64,000 bases of DNA from Nodularia sphaerocarpa UHCC 0038 (GTDB lineage: Bacteria > Cyanobacteriota > Cyanobacteriia > Cyanobacteriales > Nostocaceae). The notes beneath the pieces are model-generated. The model was given only the letters and a program-made list of their open reading frames with translations, was not told the DNA's origin and searched no databases. The stretch spans positions 2,546,356 through 2,610,355 of the forward strand of contig NZ_CP060140.1 in NCBI RefSeq assembly GCF_022376295.1. Direction: 5' to 3'. Below, one piece after another: positions 24,271 through 32,781 of the stretch (positions are counted from its first letter, which is position 1; each line of letters starts with the position of its first letter). The translations under genes and the position numbers were made by a program.

Positions 24271-24431
24271 AATTAAATAAGAATATAACAGGCAATTAAA
24301 TCTTGACTTGACTCCAAAGGCACATAATTTGAAATTTTCTTATTTTGTGCTTGGCGTGAGATAGGGGAAAAAGCCCAATTTTTGCAGAAACCAGGCTTTA
24401 GGCATTGCGCCCTGTAAAATGTAAAGAATTA

Positions 24432-24950
24432 TTAAGCTCCATAAACTTGAGGCCAAGTTGTGATCACAAAAACGACAACGGCGGCGATCGCCAAAACGCC
24501 TTGAATCAAATTTCCAATCAGCGAACCGACTATAATACCTATGCCAGCCTTAACGGCTAACCATAATTGACGACGGTAAATAAATTCCCCAATAATTGCT
24601 CCTAGCAGAGGCCCTAATAAAATTCCTAACAAGGGACCTCCGAAGGGTAGCGTGGGTAGTAAACCAAAAAATCCCACTATTAACCCCACAATTGCGCCAA
24701 TCTGTCCCCACTTACTAGCACCGGCTTTTTTTGCACCTAAGTAACTAGCTAAAATATCAACACCGATGCTGAGGACTAAAACTAAAACTGTGACAATCAG
24801 TGGAGTTTTAATGGCTGCGAAGGAACCGCCCAGAACACCCCAAATAATAATAGAGGTTAAAATTAAGCCGCTACCAGGAAGGCCGGGAACCACAGCACCA
24901 ATTACACCCACCACCATGACGATAATTAGTAGCCAATAAATAACTTGCAT
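24432..24950 (-). CDS. DUF456 membrane protein
   Basis: This 172-residue protein is almost entirely hydrophobic, with about five glycine-rich membrane helices (YWLLIIVMVVGVIGAVVPGL, SGLILTSIIIWGVLGG, VLVLVLSIGVDILASYLG, and two near the C-terminus). The order of motifs, including VVPGLPGSGLI, DILASYLGAKKAGASKWGQ and PFGGPLLGILLGPLLGA, matches the DUF456 family. No function is established. It lies 152 bp downstream of the CCB-type gene on the same strand, with a palindromic spacer between. Confidence 0.85.
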   Translation of the reverse strand: MQVIYWLLIIVMVVGVIGAVVPGLPGSGLILTSIIIWGVLGGSFAAIKTPLIVTVLVLVLSIGVDILASYLGAKKAGASKWGQIGAIVGLIVGFFGLLPTLPFGGPLLGILLGPLLGAIIGEFIYRRQLWLAVKAGIGIIVGSLIGNLIQGVLAIAAVVVFVITTWPQVYGA

Positions 24951-25102
24951 AATTTCTAATTCGTAGTGCCTCTTTCAGAGGAGCTTCGCTAACGCAATTC
25001 GTAATTTAGCTCGTAGTAAGGGCTTTAGCCCTTAATTCAGGACTAAAGTCCTGACTACAAACCTTTAATTATCTTAGTTCGTAATTTTTTCTCTCCTATA
25101 TC

Positions 25103-25741
25103 TTACTCTTGAAGAGTTACTGCTAATTTGTCCGCAATTCCCGCAATCCATTGTTCATCTTGTTTGGTGTAACTGCGGGGTGCATTCGCTGCTAAAATCA
25201 ACACGCCCTGATTACCAATTGGTTGACAAATTACACCTTGTGTGTTTTCTGGTAAATAATCAAATTCTATTCTCCCTGGATATACATATAAAGCAACTAG
25301 ATAAATTGGCTTTTGTGTTTCCAAGACTCGTTTTAAGATTGTTCCTGGGATAACTTCAGATTTAGGAGCGAGAATACCGCGACGCAACAAAATTTGGCCT
25401 TGATAGTAAACTATGAGCGATCGCGTGACTGTATTAGTCAATAATAAATGGGATGCCCAAGCTAACTCTGTTTTGACAGTTTCTGGTAAATCTGTCGCCA
25501 GTACAAAACCTTCTTCCCCAATTAGTTCTACAGTATCAGGCGATCGCGGTTGTACTTGCTGCCAAATTAAACCTGTTAAAATCAACACTGCACTCAAAAT
25601 CACACCCACCACATCCCCACGCGCTTGAGACTCCGTTAATTCTGGAGTCAGCAAACGATTAATCAATAAAAGTACAGCGCCTAACCCACCCACAAATAAG
25701 GGTAAACGCCGTAAAATTCGATTGGGATCTGGTTTAGTCAT
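25103..25741 (-). CDS. Cofactor assembly of complex C subunit B (CCB2/CCB4-type)
   Basis: This 212-residue protein matches the cyanobacterial/plastid CCB2/CCB4 family (DUF2930), which helps attach haem c(i) to cytochrome b6 of the b6f complex. It has two N-terminal membrane helices (FVGGLGAVLLLINRLL and VVGVILSAVLILTGLIW) and a soluble GAF-like region with ELAWASHLLLTNTVTRS, the segment YLPENTQGVICQP and the end DEQWIAGIADKLAVTL. The length is typical. It lies about 100 bp downstream of rpaB on the same strand, an arrangement I recall from other Nostocales. Confidence 0.85.
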   Translation of the reverse strand: MTKPDPNRILRRLPLFVGGLGAVLLLINRLLTPELTESQARGDVVGVILSAVLILTGLIWQQVQPRSPDTVELIGEEGFVLATDLPETVKTELAWASHLLLTNTVTRSLIVYYQGQILLRRGILAPKSEVIPGTILKRVLETQKPIYLVALYVYPGRIEFDYLPENTQGVICQPIGNQGVLILAANAPRSYTKQDEQWIAGIADKLAVTLQE

Positions 25742-25753
25742 TAGTCAATCAAT

Positions 25754-25782
25754 TTTAGATTTTAGATTTTAGATTTTGGATT
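25754..25782. repeat. Short GATTTTA tandem repeat
   Basis: About four copies of the TTTTAGA heptamer, the same type as at 5997-6052, lie between rpaB and the CCB-type gene. A short run of TACTCCC/CACTCCC units follows just downstream of rpaB. Confidence 0.7.
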
Positions 25783-25844
25783 AAACGGCAATCTAAAATC
25801 GCAAATCCAAAATTCTTTACTCCTTACTCCCTACTCCCCACTCC

Positions 25845-26573
25845 CTATTCTTCCCCAGGTTCTATGATTCTCTGAAACAAATAACCAGTACCTCTGGCTG
25901 TAAGAATTAATTCTGGATTACTAGGATCATCTTCTAACTTTGCCCGCAAACGGGAAATATGCACATCTACGACACGAGTATCTACGTGACGTTCTGGTGT
26001 GTAACCCCATACTTCCTGCAAAATTTCGGAACGGGAAAACGCTTCTCCAGAACGGCTGACTAGCAACTCTAGGAGGCTAAATTCCATCCCTGTCAAGCGA
26101 ATACGCTCATCGCCTTTGTAAACTTGACGTTTATTGGTATCTATTTTCAGATTACCAACATGAATCACTCCAGAGCTAGGTATCCCAGAGGCTCCGGTTT
26201 TGTCTACTCGGCGCAGCACTGAACGAATCCGTGCTTCTAATTCTTTGGGGGAAAATGGTTTGACTACATAATCATCAGCACCCAACTCTAATCCGGTGAT
26301 GCGATCGGCAACGTCCCCCAAGGCTGTTAGCATAATAATTGGGACATCCGATTCCTTACGCAACTCTTGACATACACCGTAGCCGTCAAGTTTTGGCATC
26401 ATCACATCTAACACTACTAGGTCAGGTTCTGATTTGCGAAAGATTTCTAGAGCTTCTTCTCCATCCCCAGCCGTTACTACATCGTAGCCAATCATGGAAA
26501 GGCGCGTTTCCAAAATCCGGCGAATGCTGGCTTCGTCGTCTACCACCAGGATTTTTTCTTTATGGCTTTCCAA
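25845..26573 (-). CDS. rpaB: Response regulator RpaB (OmpR family)
   Basis: This 242-residue regulator has an N-terminal receiver domain (KILVVDDEASIRRILETRL, phospho-acceptor Asp in LVVLDVMMPKLDG, Lys in VVKPFSPKEL). Its C-terminal winged helix has RLTGMEFSLLELLVSR and HVDTRVVDVHISRLRAKLE. The sequence matches RpaB (Ycf27), the essential cyanobacterial regulator that binds HLR1 sites and adjusts photosystem I and high-light genes together with the kinase NblS/Hik33. The start is TTG at 26573, giving the expected (M)ESHKEKI N-terminus; no ATG fits. It diverges from radA with a 171-bp promoter region between. Confidence 0.93.
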   Translation of the reverse strand: MESHKEKILVVDDEASIRRILETRLSMIGYDVVTAGDGEEALEIFRKSEPDLVVLDVMMPKLDGYGVCQELRKESDVPIIMLTALGDVADRITGLELGADDYVVKPFSPKELEARIRSVLRRVDKTGASGIPSSGVIHVGNLKIDTNKRQVYKGDERIRLTGMEFSLLELLVSRSGEAFSRSEILQEVWGYTPERHVDTRVVDVHISRLRAKLEDDPSNPELILTARGTGYLFQRIIEPGEE

Positions 26574-26744
26574 GTTTCTCAGCGCTCCCTAACTAAAATT
26601 TATCATGATTAATTTTTAATACCATAATATTAAGATATCATTCCATCAATTGATTGAGAAAAAGCTGTATCTTTTACTATTCTTGGATTCTAATTTTAGC
26701 TAAAAGATTAAGTAAATATTAAGATTATTTAATAAATTTTAAGA

Positions 26745-28313
26745 ATGGCAAAGCCTAAAACCTCTTTCGTTTGTAACGCCTGTGGAGCAGAATCTTCTCA
26801 ATGGTTTGGCAAATGTCCAGCCTGCGGTACTTACAACTCCTTAGAAGAGCAGATTTCTATCCAATCATCGGTTGATGTACCATCTAGGGGAGGAGTCAGC
26901 AACTGGCAAACAACTCAAGGTAATGGCAAACCTGCTCATAAACCAGCCAAAGCACGAGCTTCGCTAACATTTGATCAAATTACAGATCGCCAAATTGCTC
27001 GCTGGGAATCAGGTTATGGTGAACTAGATCGGGTGCTGGGAGGGGGAATTGTTCCCGGTTCGATGGTTCTGATTGGTGGTGATCCTGGAATTGGTAAATC
27101 TACGCTACTGTTACAGGTATCAAATGCACTGGCGCAGAGATACCGTATCCTCTACGTAACTGGGGAAGAATCAGGACAACAGGTCAAATTACGAGCTTCT
27201 CGCTTGGGAGTATCAAAGCATACTGATTTGTCTAGTGAGGAGAATGAAGATCATGCTGAGAATGGCAAAGTAGAAGGAGATTTAGAGGTAAAAGCTCTGA
27301 GTTCAGAAGAAATCGAAGAAGGTAAAAATGCGGATTTGTATGTATTACCCGAAACAGATTTAGAAGAGATTTTACGAGAGATAGATTCTCTCAGACCGAA
27401 TTTAGCAGTAATTGATAGTATTCAAACGGTGTTCTTTCCGGCACTAACTTCTGCACCGGGTTCTGTAGCCCAAGTCAGGGAATGTACCTCAGCTTTGATG
27501 AAGGTGGCAAAGCATGAAGATATTACCATGTTAATTGTGGGACACGTGACCAAAGAAGGTGCGATCGCAGGGCCGAAAGTTTTAGAACACTTAGTAGATA
27601 CAGTATTGTACTTTGAAGGCGATCGCTTTGCCTCCCATCGATTATTAAGAACAGTAAAAAACCGTTTTGGTGCAACTCACGAAATCGGCATCTTTGAAAT
27701 GGTGGAACACGGACTGCGAGAGGTTTCCAACCCTTCGGAGCTATTTTTAGGCAATCGTGATGATCCTGCACCGGGGACAGCCATTGTTGTAGCTTGCGAA
27801 GGAACTCGCCCCATTGTGGTAGAATTGCAAGCTTTAGTTAGTCCTACCAGTTACCCTTCTCCCCGGCGTGCGGGTACAGGTATAGATTATAACCGCCTCG
27901 TGCAGATTCTCGCCGTCTTAGAAAAACGCGTCGGGATTCCCATGTCAAAACTAGATTCTTACGTCGCCTCGGCTGGTGGGTTGAGTGTAGCAGAACCAGC
28001 AGTAGATTTAGGAATTGCGATCGCCATTGTAGCGAGTTTTCGCGATCGCATAGTTGATCCAGGTACAGTATTAATTGGTGAAGTCGGCTTAGGCGGACAA
28101 GTGCGCTCAGTGTCCCAAATGGAACTACGATTAAAGGAAGCAGCCAAACTGGGATTTAAAAGAGCGATCGTACCCAAAGGGCAAAAATACCCCGACTATA
28201 ATATAGAGATTTTACCAGTTTCCAAAGTAATAGATGCAATTATCGCTGCTATCCCCCACCAAACCCTAGAAGCCAGCGACTTAGAACTAGACGACGAAGA
28301 CGACGAAGAATAA
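26745..28313 (+). CDS. radA: DNA repair protein RadA
   Basis: This 522-residue RecA-like ATPase drives branch migration of recombination intermediates. It begins with a C4 zinc finger (CNACGAESSQWFGKCPAC). The Walker A motif is GGDPGIGKSTLL, Walker B is LAVIDSIQTV, and the RadA motif KNRFG is present (VKNRFGATHEIGIF). The C-terminal Lon-protease-like domain has RVGIPMSKLDSYVASAGG and GEVGLGGQVRSV. About 45 acidic residues between RASRLGVS and YVLPETDLE make it longer than E. coli RadA; cyanobacterial homologues are also long. It diverges from rpaB. The C-terminus is very acidic. Confidence 0.95.
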   Translation: MAKPKTSFVCNACGAESSQWFGKCPACGTYNSLEEQISIQSSVDVPSRGGVSNWQTTQGNGKPAHKPAKARASLTFDQITDRQIARWESGYGELDRVLGGGIVPGSMVLIGGDPGIGKSTLLLQVSNALAQRYRILYVTGEESGQQVKLRASRLGVSKHTDLSSEENEDHAENGKVEGDLEVKALSSEEIEEGKNADLYVLPETDLEEILREIDSLRPNLAVIDSIQTVFFPALTSAPGSVAQVRECTSALMKVAKHEDITMLIVGHVTKEGAIAGPKVLEHLVDTVLYFEGDRFASHRLLRTVKNRFGATHEIGIFEMVEHGLREVSNPSELFLGNRDDPAPGTAIVVACEGTRPIVVELQALVSPTSYPSPRRAGTGIDYNRLVQILAVLEKRVGIPMSKLDSYVASAGGLSVAEPAVDLGIAIAIVASFRDRIVDPGTVLIGEVGLGGQVRSVSQMELRLKEAAKLGFKRAIVPKGQKYPDYNIEILPVSKVIDAIIAAIPHQTLEASDLELDDEDDEE

Positions 28314-28739
28314 AAAACCTGAGAGGATGTTTTAAAAGTTTTGGGAAAATTACAGCACATTTCATTTTAGTAAAATATACCAGGGCGGGCTAGAAGCCCA
28401 CCCCACAAGAGTTTTGCTTTTTCAACCCGCGCAGGTGGTCACTGAGCTTGTCGAAGTGCGGGTTTTGTTTGTGTAGCCGCGACTTCTAGTCGCCAGGGTT
28501 TGAGAAACTCTTAGCTTACACCACATTTCATTTGAGTGAAGTACACTAGGGCGGGCAAGATGCCCACCCCACAAGAGTTTTACTTTTTTAACCCGCGCAG
28601 GTGGTCACTGAGCTTGTCGAAGTGCGGGTTTTGTTTGTGTAGCCGCGACTTCTAGTCGCCAGGGCTTGAGACTGTTGCCCAAAAAAACCATATTTTAACT
28701 GTGTCACAATAAATATCAATAAAACTACCGACTTTACCA
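28314..28739. repeat. Tandem repeat of about 166 bp related to the MITE-like element
   Basis: After radA comes GAGGATGTTTTAAAAGTTTT, similar to one terminal repeat of the element at 14611. Two direct copies of about 166 bp follow (CACATTTCATTT at about 28353 and 28520), each with a GGGCGGGC...GCCCACCCCACAAG palindrome and the ACCCGCGCAGG / GTGCGGGT and GCGACTTCTAGTCGC hairpins of that element, in reverse orientation. No gene is seen in these 426 bp. Confidence 0.75.
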
Positions 28740-31400
28740 ATGGTGTGGAATCCAGGACAGCAATTATTTGGTGGGCGTTACATAATTAATAAAAAGCTGG
28801 GTGAAGGAGGAGTTGGTATTACATACCTGGCTCAAAATCGACGTAGTGAATTACGAGTCATTAAAACTCTTAGAGAACAAATCCTCAATCATCCCGCCTG
28901 GATAACCAAGCAAGATAAATTACGCCAAGACTTTCGGGATGAAGCCTTGCGACTAGCTTTGTGTCACCATCCTCATATTGTGCAAGTAGAAAATGTCTTT
29001 GATGAGGATAACTTGCCATGTATGGTAATGGAGTACATCCCAGGTGAGGATTTAGGGGAGAAAATCACCCAAGCAGGAGCATTACCAGAAGTGGAAGCAC
29101 TGCAATATATTCAGCAAATTGGCGATGCTTTGACACTGGTGCATGAAAAAGGCTTGTTACATCGGGATTTAAAGCCAAGTAATATCATGATACGTGCAGG
29201 TAAGCCAGAAGCTGTGCTGATTGACTTTGGCATTGCTAGACAATTTCTTCCCGGTGGAGTCCAACAACATACACAAAATTTTACCCCTGGTTATGCACCA
29301 CCAGAGCAGTATGTACCAGTAGAACAACGGGGAGAATATATTGATGTTTACGCCTTAGCCGCTACGTTGTATACTTTGCTGACGGCAGAATTGCCTATGC
29401 CAGCACCAGCCAGATTGCAAAATTTTACCCTACAACCACCAAAAGATTTCAATCCCAATGTCAGTGACAGGGTGAATGAAGCAATTATGAAAGGGTTGGC
29501 GCTAAATCACAAGTTCCGTCCCCAGTCAGTGGCGGAGTGGTTAGATTTATTAGGTGCAGGGATAATATCACCAACACAAGTAGTAATATCTCCTCCCCAT
29601 ACACCCCCATCTTGGGAATGTGTCCACATCATCCCAGGTATTTCTGGAAAAATAGCCCTTAGTCCCCAGGAAGATATACTTGCAAGTGTAGCTGGTACTG
29701 TTATTCACTTGTTCTCGGCATCTACTGGTAAACTTATCCGCACCTTGACTGATGATTTCGACTCAGTTTATTCCGTAGCCTTCAGTGAAGATGGGCAGTT
29801 TCTCGCTAGTGGTAGTAGGGAGAACACTATCAAACTGTGGAATGTGGCAACAGGGAAAGAAATTTATACCCTAACTGATCATTACGACTCGGTTTATTAT
29901 TACAACCATGTTATGTCCGTAGCCTTCAGTAGAGATGGGCAGTTTCTCGCTAGTGGTAGTTACAAAACTGTCAAATTGTGGAATGTGGCAACAGGGAAAG
30001 AAATTTACACTCTCCCTAGTCATTCTAGCTGGGTTAGTTCTGTAGCCTTCAGTAGAGATGGGCAAATTCTCGCTAGTGGTAGTGATGACAAAAGTATCAA
30101 ATTGTGGAATGTCTCCACCGGGAAAGAAATTTGCACTCTCTCTAGTAATTCTGACTGGGTTCGTTCCGTAGCTTTCAGTAGAGATGGGCAGTTTCTCGCT
30201 AGTGGTAGTGATGACAACACTATCAAATTGTGGAATGTGGCAACAGGGAAAGAAATTTACACTCTCACTGGTCATTCCGACCGGGTTAAATTTGTCGCCA
30301 TCAGTAGAGATGGGCAGTTTCTCGCTAGTGGTAGTGATGACAAGACTATCAAACTGTGGAATATGACAACTAATTGGTTGCAAAAGCTAAAAGTTAGAGA
30401 AATTTACACTCTCACTGGTCATTCCTCCTCGTTTATTTTCGTAGCTTTCAGTAGTGATGGGCGAATGCTGGCGAGTTGTAATCCGGGAACTATCAAATTG
30501 TGGAATGTGAACACAGGTAAGGAAATTTACACGCTCTCCGGTCATTATTACGGGGTAAATTCCGTAGCCTTCAGTCATGATGGGCAGTTTCTCGCTAGTA
30601 GTGGTGGTTATGACAAAACTATAAAATTGTGGAATGTGTCCATCGGGAAAGAAATTTACACTCTCTCTGGTCATTCCGACCGGGTTAATTCCGTAGCCTT
30701 CAGTAGAGATGGGCAGTTTCTCGCTACTGGTAGTGATGACAAAACTATAAAAATGTGGAATGTGTCCACCGGGAAAGAAATTTACACTCTCTCTGGTCAT
30801 TCCAACCGGGTTAATTCCGTAGCCTTCAGTAGAGATGGGCAGTTTCTCGCTACTGGTAGTGATGACAAAACTATAAAAATGTGGAATGTGTCCACCGGAA
30901 AAGAAATTTACACTCTCTCTGGTCATTCCCAAGAAGTTACCTCCGTAGCTATCAGTAGAGATGGGCAGTTTCTCGCTACTGGTAGTTTAGACAGAAAAAT
31001 CAAATTGTGGTCTATGACAACCGGAAAAGAAATTTACACTCTCTCTGCTTTTTATCCCCAAGAAGTTACCTCCGTAGCCTTCAGTCATGATGGGCAATTT
31101 CTCGCTAGTGGTAGTCATTACAAGACTATAAAAATGTGGAATCTGGCCACCAGGAAAGAAATTGACACTCTCTCTGGTCATTCCAAACAAGCTACTGCCG
31201 TAGCCTTCAGTAGAGATGGGCAGTTTCTTGCTAGTGGTAGTGATGACAAAAGTATCAAATTGTGGTCTATGAGAACAGGGAAAGAAATTCATACACTGAG
31301 TCATTTTGATAAAGTTCTTTCCGTCGCCTTTAGCCCCGATGGAGGTTGGCTAGCTGCTGGAGACGAAAGCGGAAATATCAAAATTTGGCGACCCTGTTAA
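28740..31400 (+). CDS. Serine/threonine protein kinase with 14 WD40 repeats
   Basis: This 886-residue protein has an N-terminal Hanks-type kinase (about residues 12-270) and a long C-terminal WD40 region. In the kinase, GEGGVGITYLAQ is the glycine loop, Lys42 lies in RVIKTLRE, HRDLKPSN is the catalytic loop, DFGIARQF the Mg loop, and TPGYAPPEQY the activation segment. All key residues are present. The WD40 region has 13 clear repeats and a degenerate first one, each ending KLWN or KMWN, which fits two seven-bladed propellers. Repeats 8 and 9 are almost identical. Such kinases are common in filamentous cyanobacteria and probably use the propellers to bind partners. No membrane helix is seen. 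Confidence 0.95.
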   Translation: MVWNPGQQLFGGRYIINKKLGEGGVGITYLAQNRRSELRVIKTLREQILNHPAWITKQDKLRQDFRDEALRLALCHHPHIVQVENVFDEDNLPCMVMEYIPGEDLGEKITQAGALPEVEALQYIQQIGDALTLVHEKGLLHRDLKPSNIMIRAGKPEAVLIDFGIARQFLPGGVQQHTQNFTPGYAPPEQYVPVEQRGEYIDVYALAATLYTLLTAELPMPAPARLQNFTLQPPKDFNPNVSDRVNEAIMKGLALNHKFRPQSVAEWLDLLGAGIISPTQVVISPPHTPPSWECVHIIPGISGKIALSPQEDILASVAGTVIHLFSASTGKLIRTLTDDFDSVYSVAFSEDGQFLASGSRENTIKLWNVATGKEIYTLTDHYDSVYYYNHVMSVAFSRDGQFLASGSYKTVKLWNVATGKEIYTLPSHSSWVSSVAFSRDGQILASGSDDKSIKLWNVSTGKEICTLSSNSDWVRSVAFSRDGQFLASGSDDNTIKLWNVATGKEIYTLTGHSDRVKFVAISRDGQFLASGSDDKTIKLWNMTTNWLQKLKVREIYTLTGHSSSFIFVAFSSDGRMLASCNPGTIKLWNVNTGKEIYTLSGHYYGVNSVAFSHDGQFLASSGGYDKTIKLWNVSIGKEIYTLSGHSDRVNSVAFSRDGQFLATGSDDKTIKMWNVSTGKEIYTLSGHSNRVNSVAFSRDGQFLATGSDDKTIKMWNVSTGKEIYTLSGHSQEVTSVAISRDGQFLATGSLDRKIKLWSMTTGKEIYTLSAFYPQEVTSVAFSHDGQFLASGSHYKTIKMWNLATRKEIDTLSGHSKQATAVAFSRDGQFLASGSDDKSIKLWSMRTGKEIHTLSHFDKVLSVAFSPDGGWLAAGDESGNIKIWRPC

Positions 31401-31721
31401 AATATTACCTTGGTTGAGTCAGTGGTCAATCAACTCATAGGAATGATCACGCAAAGGCGCATTCGTTGAAAACGTTCCCGTAGGGTAGGCGCAAAGAAGA
31501 AGAGTTACAGAAATGTAATTTTGGCATTTCCTCTAGTCAGCAATGCCTCAAATTAGATATTTTTCTCTCTTCTTGCTTCGTGTTCTTTGTTTCTTCTCCG
31601 AAAGGGAGAGGCTAGCGCCAACGTGGTTCGTACAATAAGATAAACATAAAGATAGAGATGCGATCGCCTAAAAATTGTCACCATTAATCACATTAACCGT
31701 TATTATTGAGCCATCAATCCT
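31401..31721. other. Spacer downstream of the WD40 kinase
   Basis: This 321-bp spacer contains short repeat fragments of types common in such genomes (CGTTCCCGTAGGGTAGGCGC, TCCGAAAGGGAGAGGCTAGC), a small hairpin TCTCC/GGAGA near 31600, and a HIP1 octamer at about 31661. No gene or clear terminator is visible. Confidence 0.45.
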
Positions 31722-32615
31722 ATGGACTTTGGCATTGGTGATTTATTCTGGATTTTCCTCCTCTTCACTTCCCTACAACCCCTCTGGCAAAAGCGCCAAA
31801 TAGAATCTCAGCGCGTAAGCACCCTACACGGATTCCAGCAGGAACGCAAAAGTCGAGTAATATTACTGATACACCGCCAAGAATCCATCAGTTTATTAGG
31901 AATTCCCATATCCCGCTACATTACCATTGAAGACTCAGAACAGATATTACGGGCAATTCGCCTCACACAGCCCGATGTTCCCATAGACTTAATTTTACAC
32001 ACCCCTGGTGGTTTGGTCTTAGCCACTGAACAAATTGCTAGAGCATTAATTCGTCACCCTGCCAAAGTCACCGTTTTTATACCTCACTATGCAATGAGTG
32101 GCGGTACAATGCTTGCCCTCGCCGCAGATGAAATTATCATGGATGCCAATGCTGTCTTAGGGCCAGTTGATCCCCAATTAGGTAATTATCCCGCAGCGAG
32201 TATTTTAAAAGTAGTTGCAGATAAACCCATCGGTGATATTGACGACCAAACCTTAATTATGGCTGACCTAGCAGGCAAAGCAATTCAGCAGGTACAGCGC
32301 TTTGTCAGGACTCTATTGAAAGACAGTATACCCAAACAAAAAGTTTTACCAGAAAATATCGAACCGATTATCGAAGCCTTAACAACAGGACGCGTCACCC
32401 ACGACTATCCAGTTACCGTTGAAGAAGCAACAGAAATGGGGCTACCCATAACCGTAGGGCTACCCCTTTCTATTTACAAACTCATGGATTTGTATCCACA
32501 ACCACAAGGAGGACGACCCAGCGTCCAGTACATTCCCATGCCCTACGATGACCGTCGTCCCATATTACCCTCGCCCAAAGGCAGACCGATGGAAGAACCA
32601 AATCAGAAGTCTTGA
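31722..32615 (+). CDS. Membrane-anchored serine protease of the SDH/ClpP-like (PF01972) type
   Basis: This 297-residue protein has an N-terminal hydrophobic segment (FWIFLLFTSLQPLW) and a Clp/crotonase-fold protease domain. The core reads PIDLILHTPGGLVLATEQIA, then VTVFIPHYAMSGGTMLALAA, where the Ser of MSGGT is the expected nucleophile. DEIIMDANAVLGPVDPQLG follows. This is the pattern of the serine dehydrogenase proteinase family, related to SppA and bacterial NfeD-linked proteases. It probably cleaves membrane or signal-peptide remnants on the cytosolic face, but the substrate is unknown. The N-terminal helix is likely an anchor rather than a cleaved signal. Confidence 0.82.
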   Translation: MDFGIGDLFWIFLLFTSLQPLWQKRQIESQRVSTLHGFQQERKSRVILLIHRQESISLLGIPISRYITIEDSEQILRAIRLTQPDVPIDLILHTPGGLVLATEQIARALIRHPAKVTVFIPHYAMSGGTMLALAADEIIMDANAVLGPVDPQLGNYPAASILKVVADKPIGDIDDQTLIMADLAGKAIQQVQRFVRTLLKDSIPKQKVLPENIEPIIEALTTGRVTHDYPVTVEEATEMGLPITVGLPLSIYKLMDLYPQPQGGRPSVQYIPMPYDDRRPILPSPKGRPMEEPNQKS

Positions 32616-32654
32616 GTTTGTAGGCTAAAATTCATCTAATTTGCATAACCATGT

Positions 32655-32750
32655 TTCTTAAATCTTTTGTGGTGCGGGCATACTTCTCTACGAGACGCTA
32701 CGCGAACGACAAGCTCAGTACAAGTCTTGCCCGCCCTAACTATGCAATTT
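32655..32750. repeat. Dispersed palindromic repeat copy
   Basis: A degraded copy of the TTGTGG family (TTTTGTGGTGCGGGCATAC ... GTCTTGCCCGCCCT) is interrupted by the common short repeat CTACGAGACGCTACGCGAAC. It lies between the convergent protease and peptidoglycan-binding genes. Confidence 0.55.
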
Positions 32751-32781
32751 AAATGAAATAGCTTGACTATTTTGTTAGCAC

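Noticed and set aside
29871..31304. Several minus-strand open frames of 105-181 codons opposite the WD40 kinase
   Set aside because: They are periodic antisense translations of the WD40 repeats, with a clear and intact gene on the other strand.
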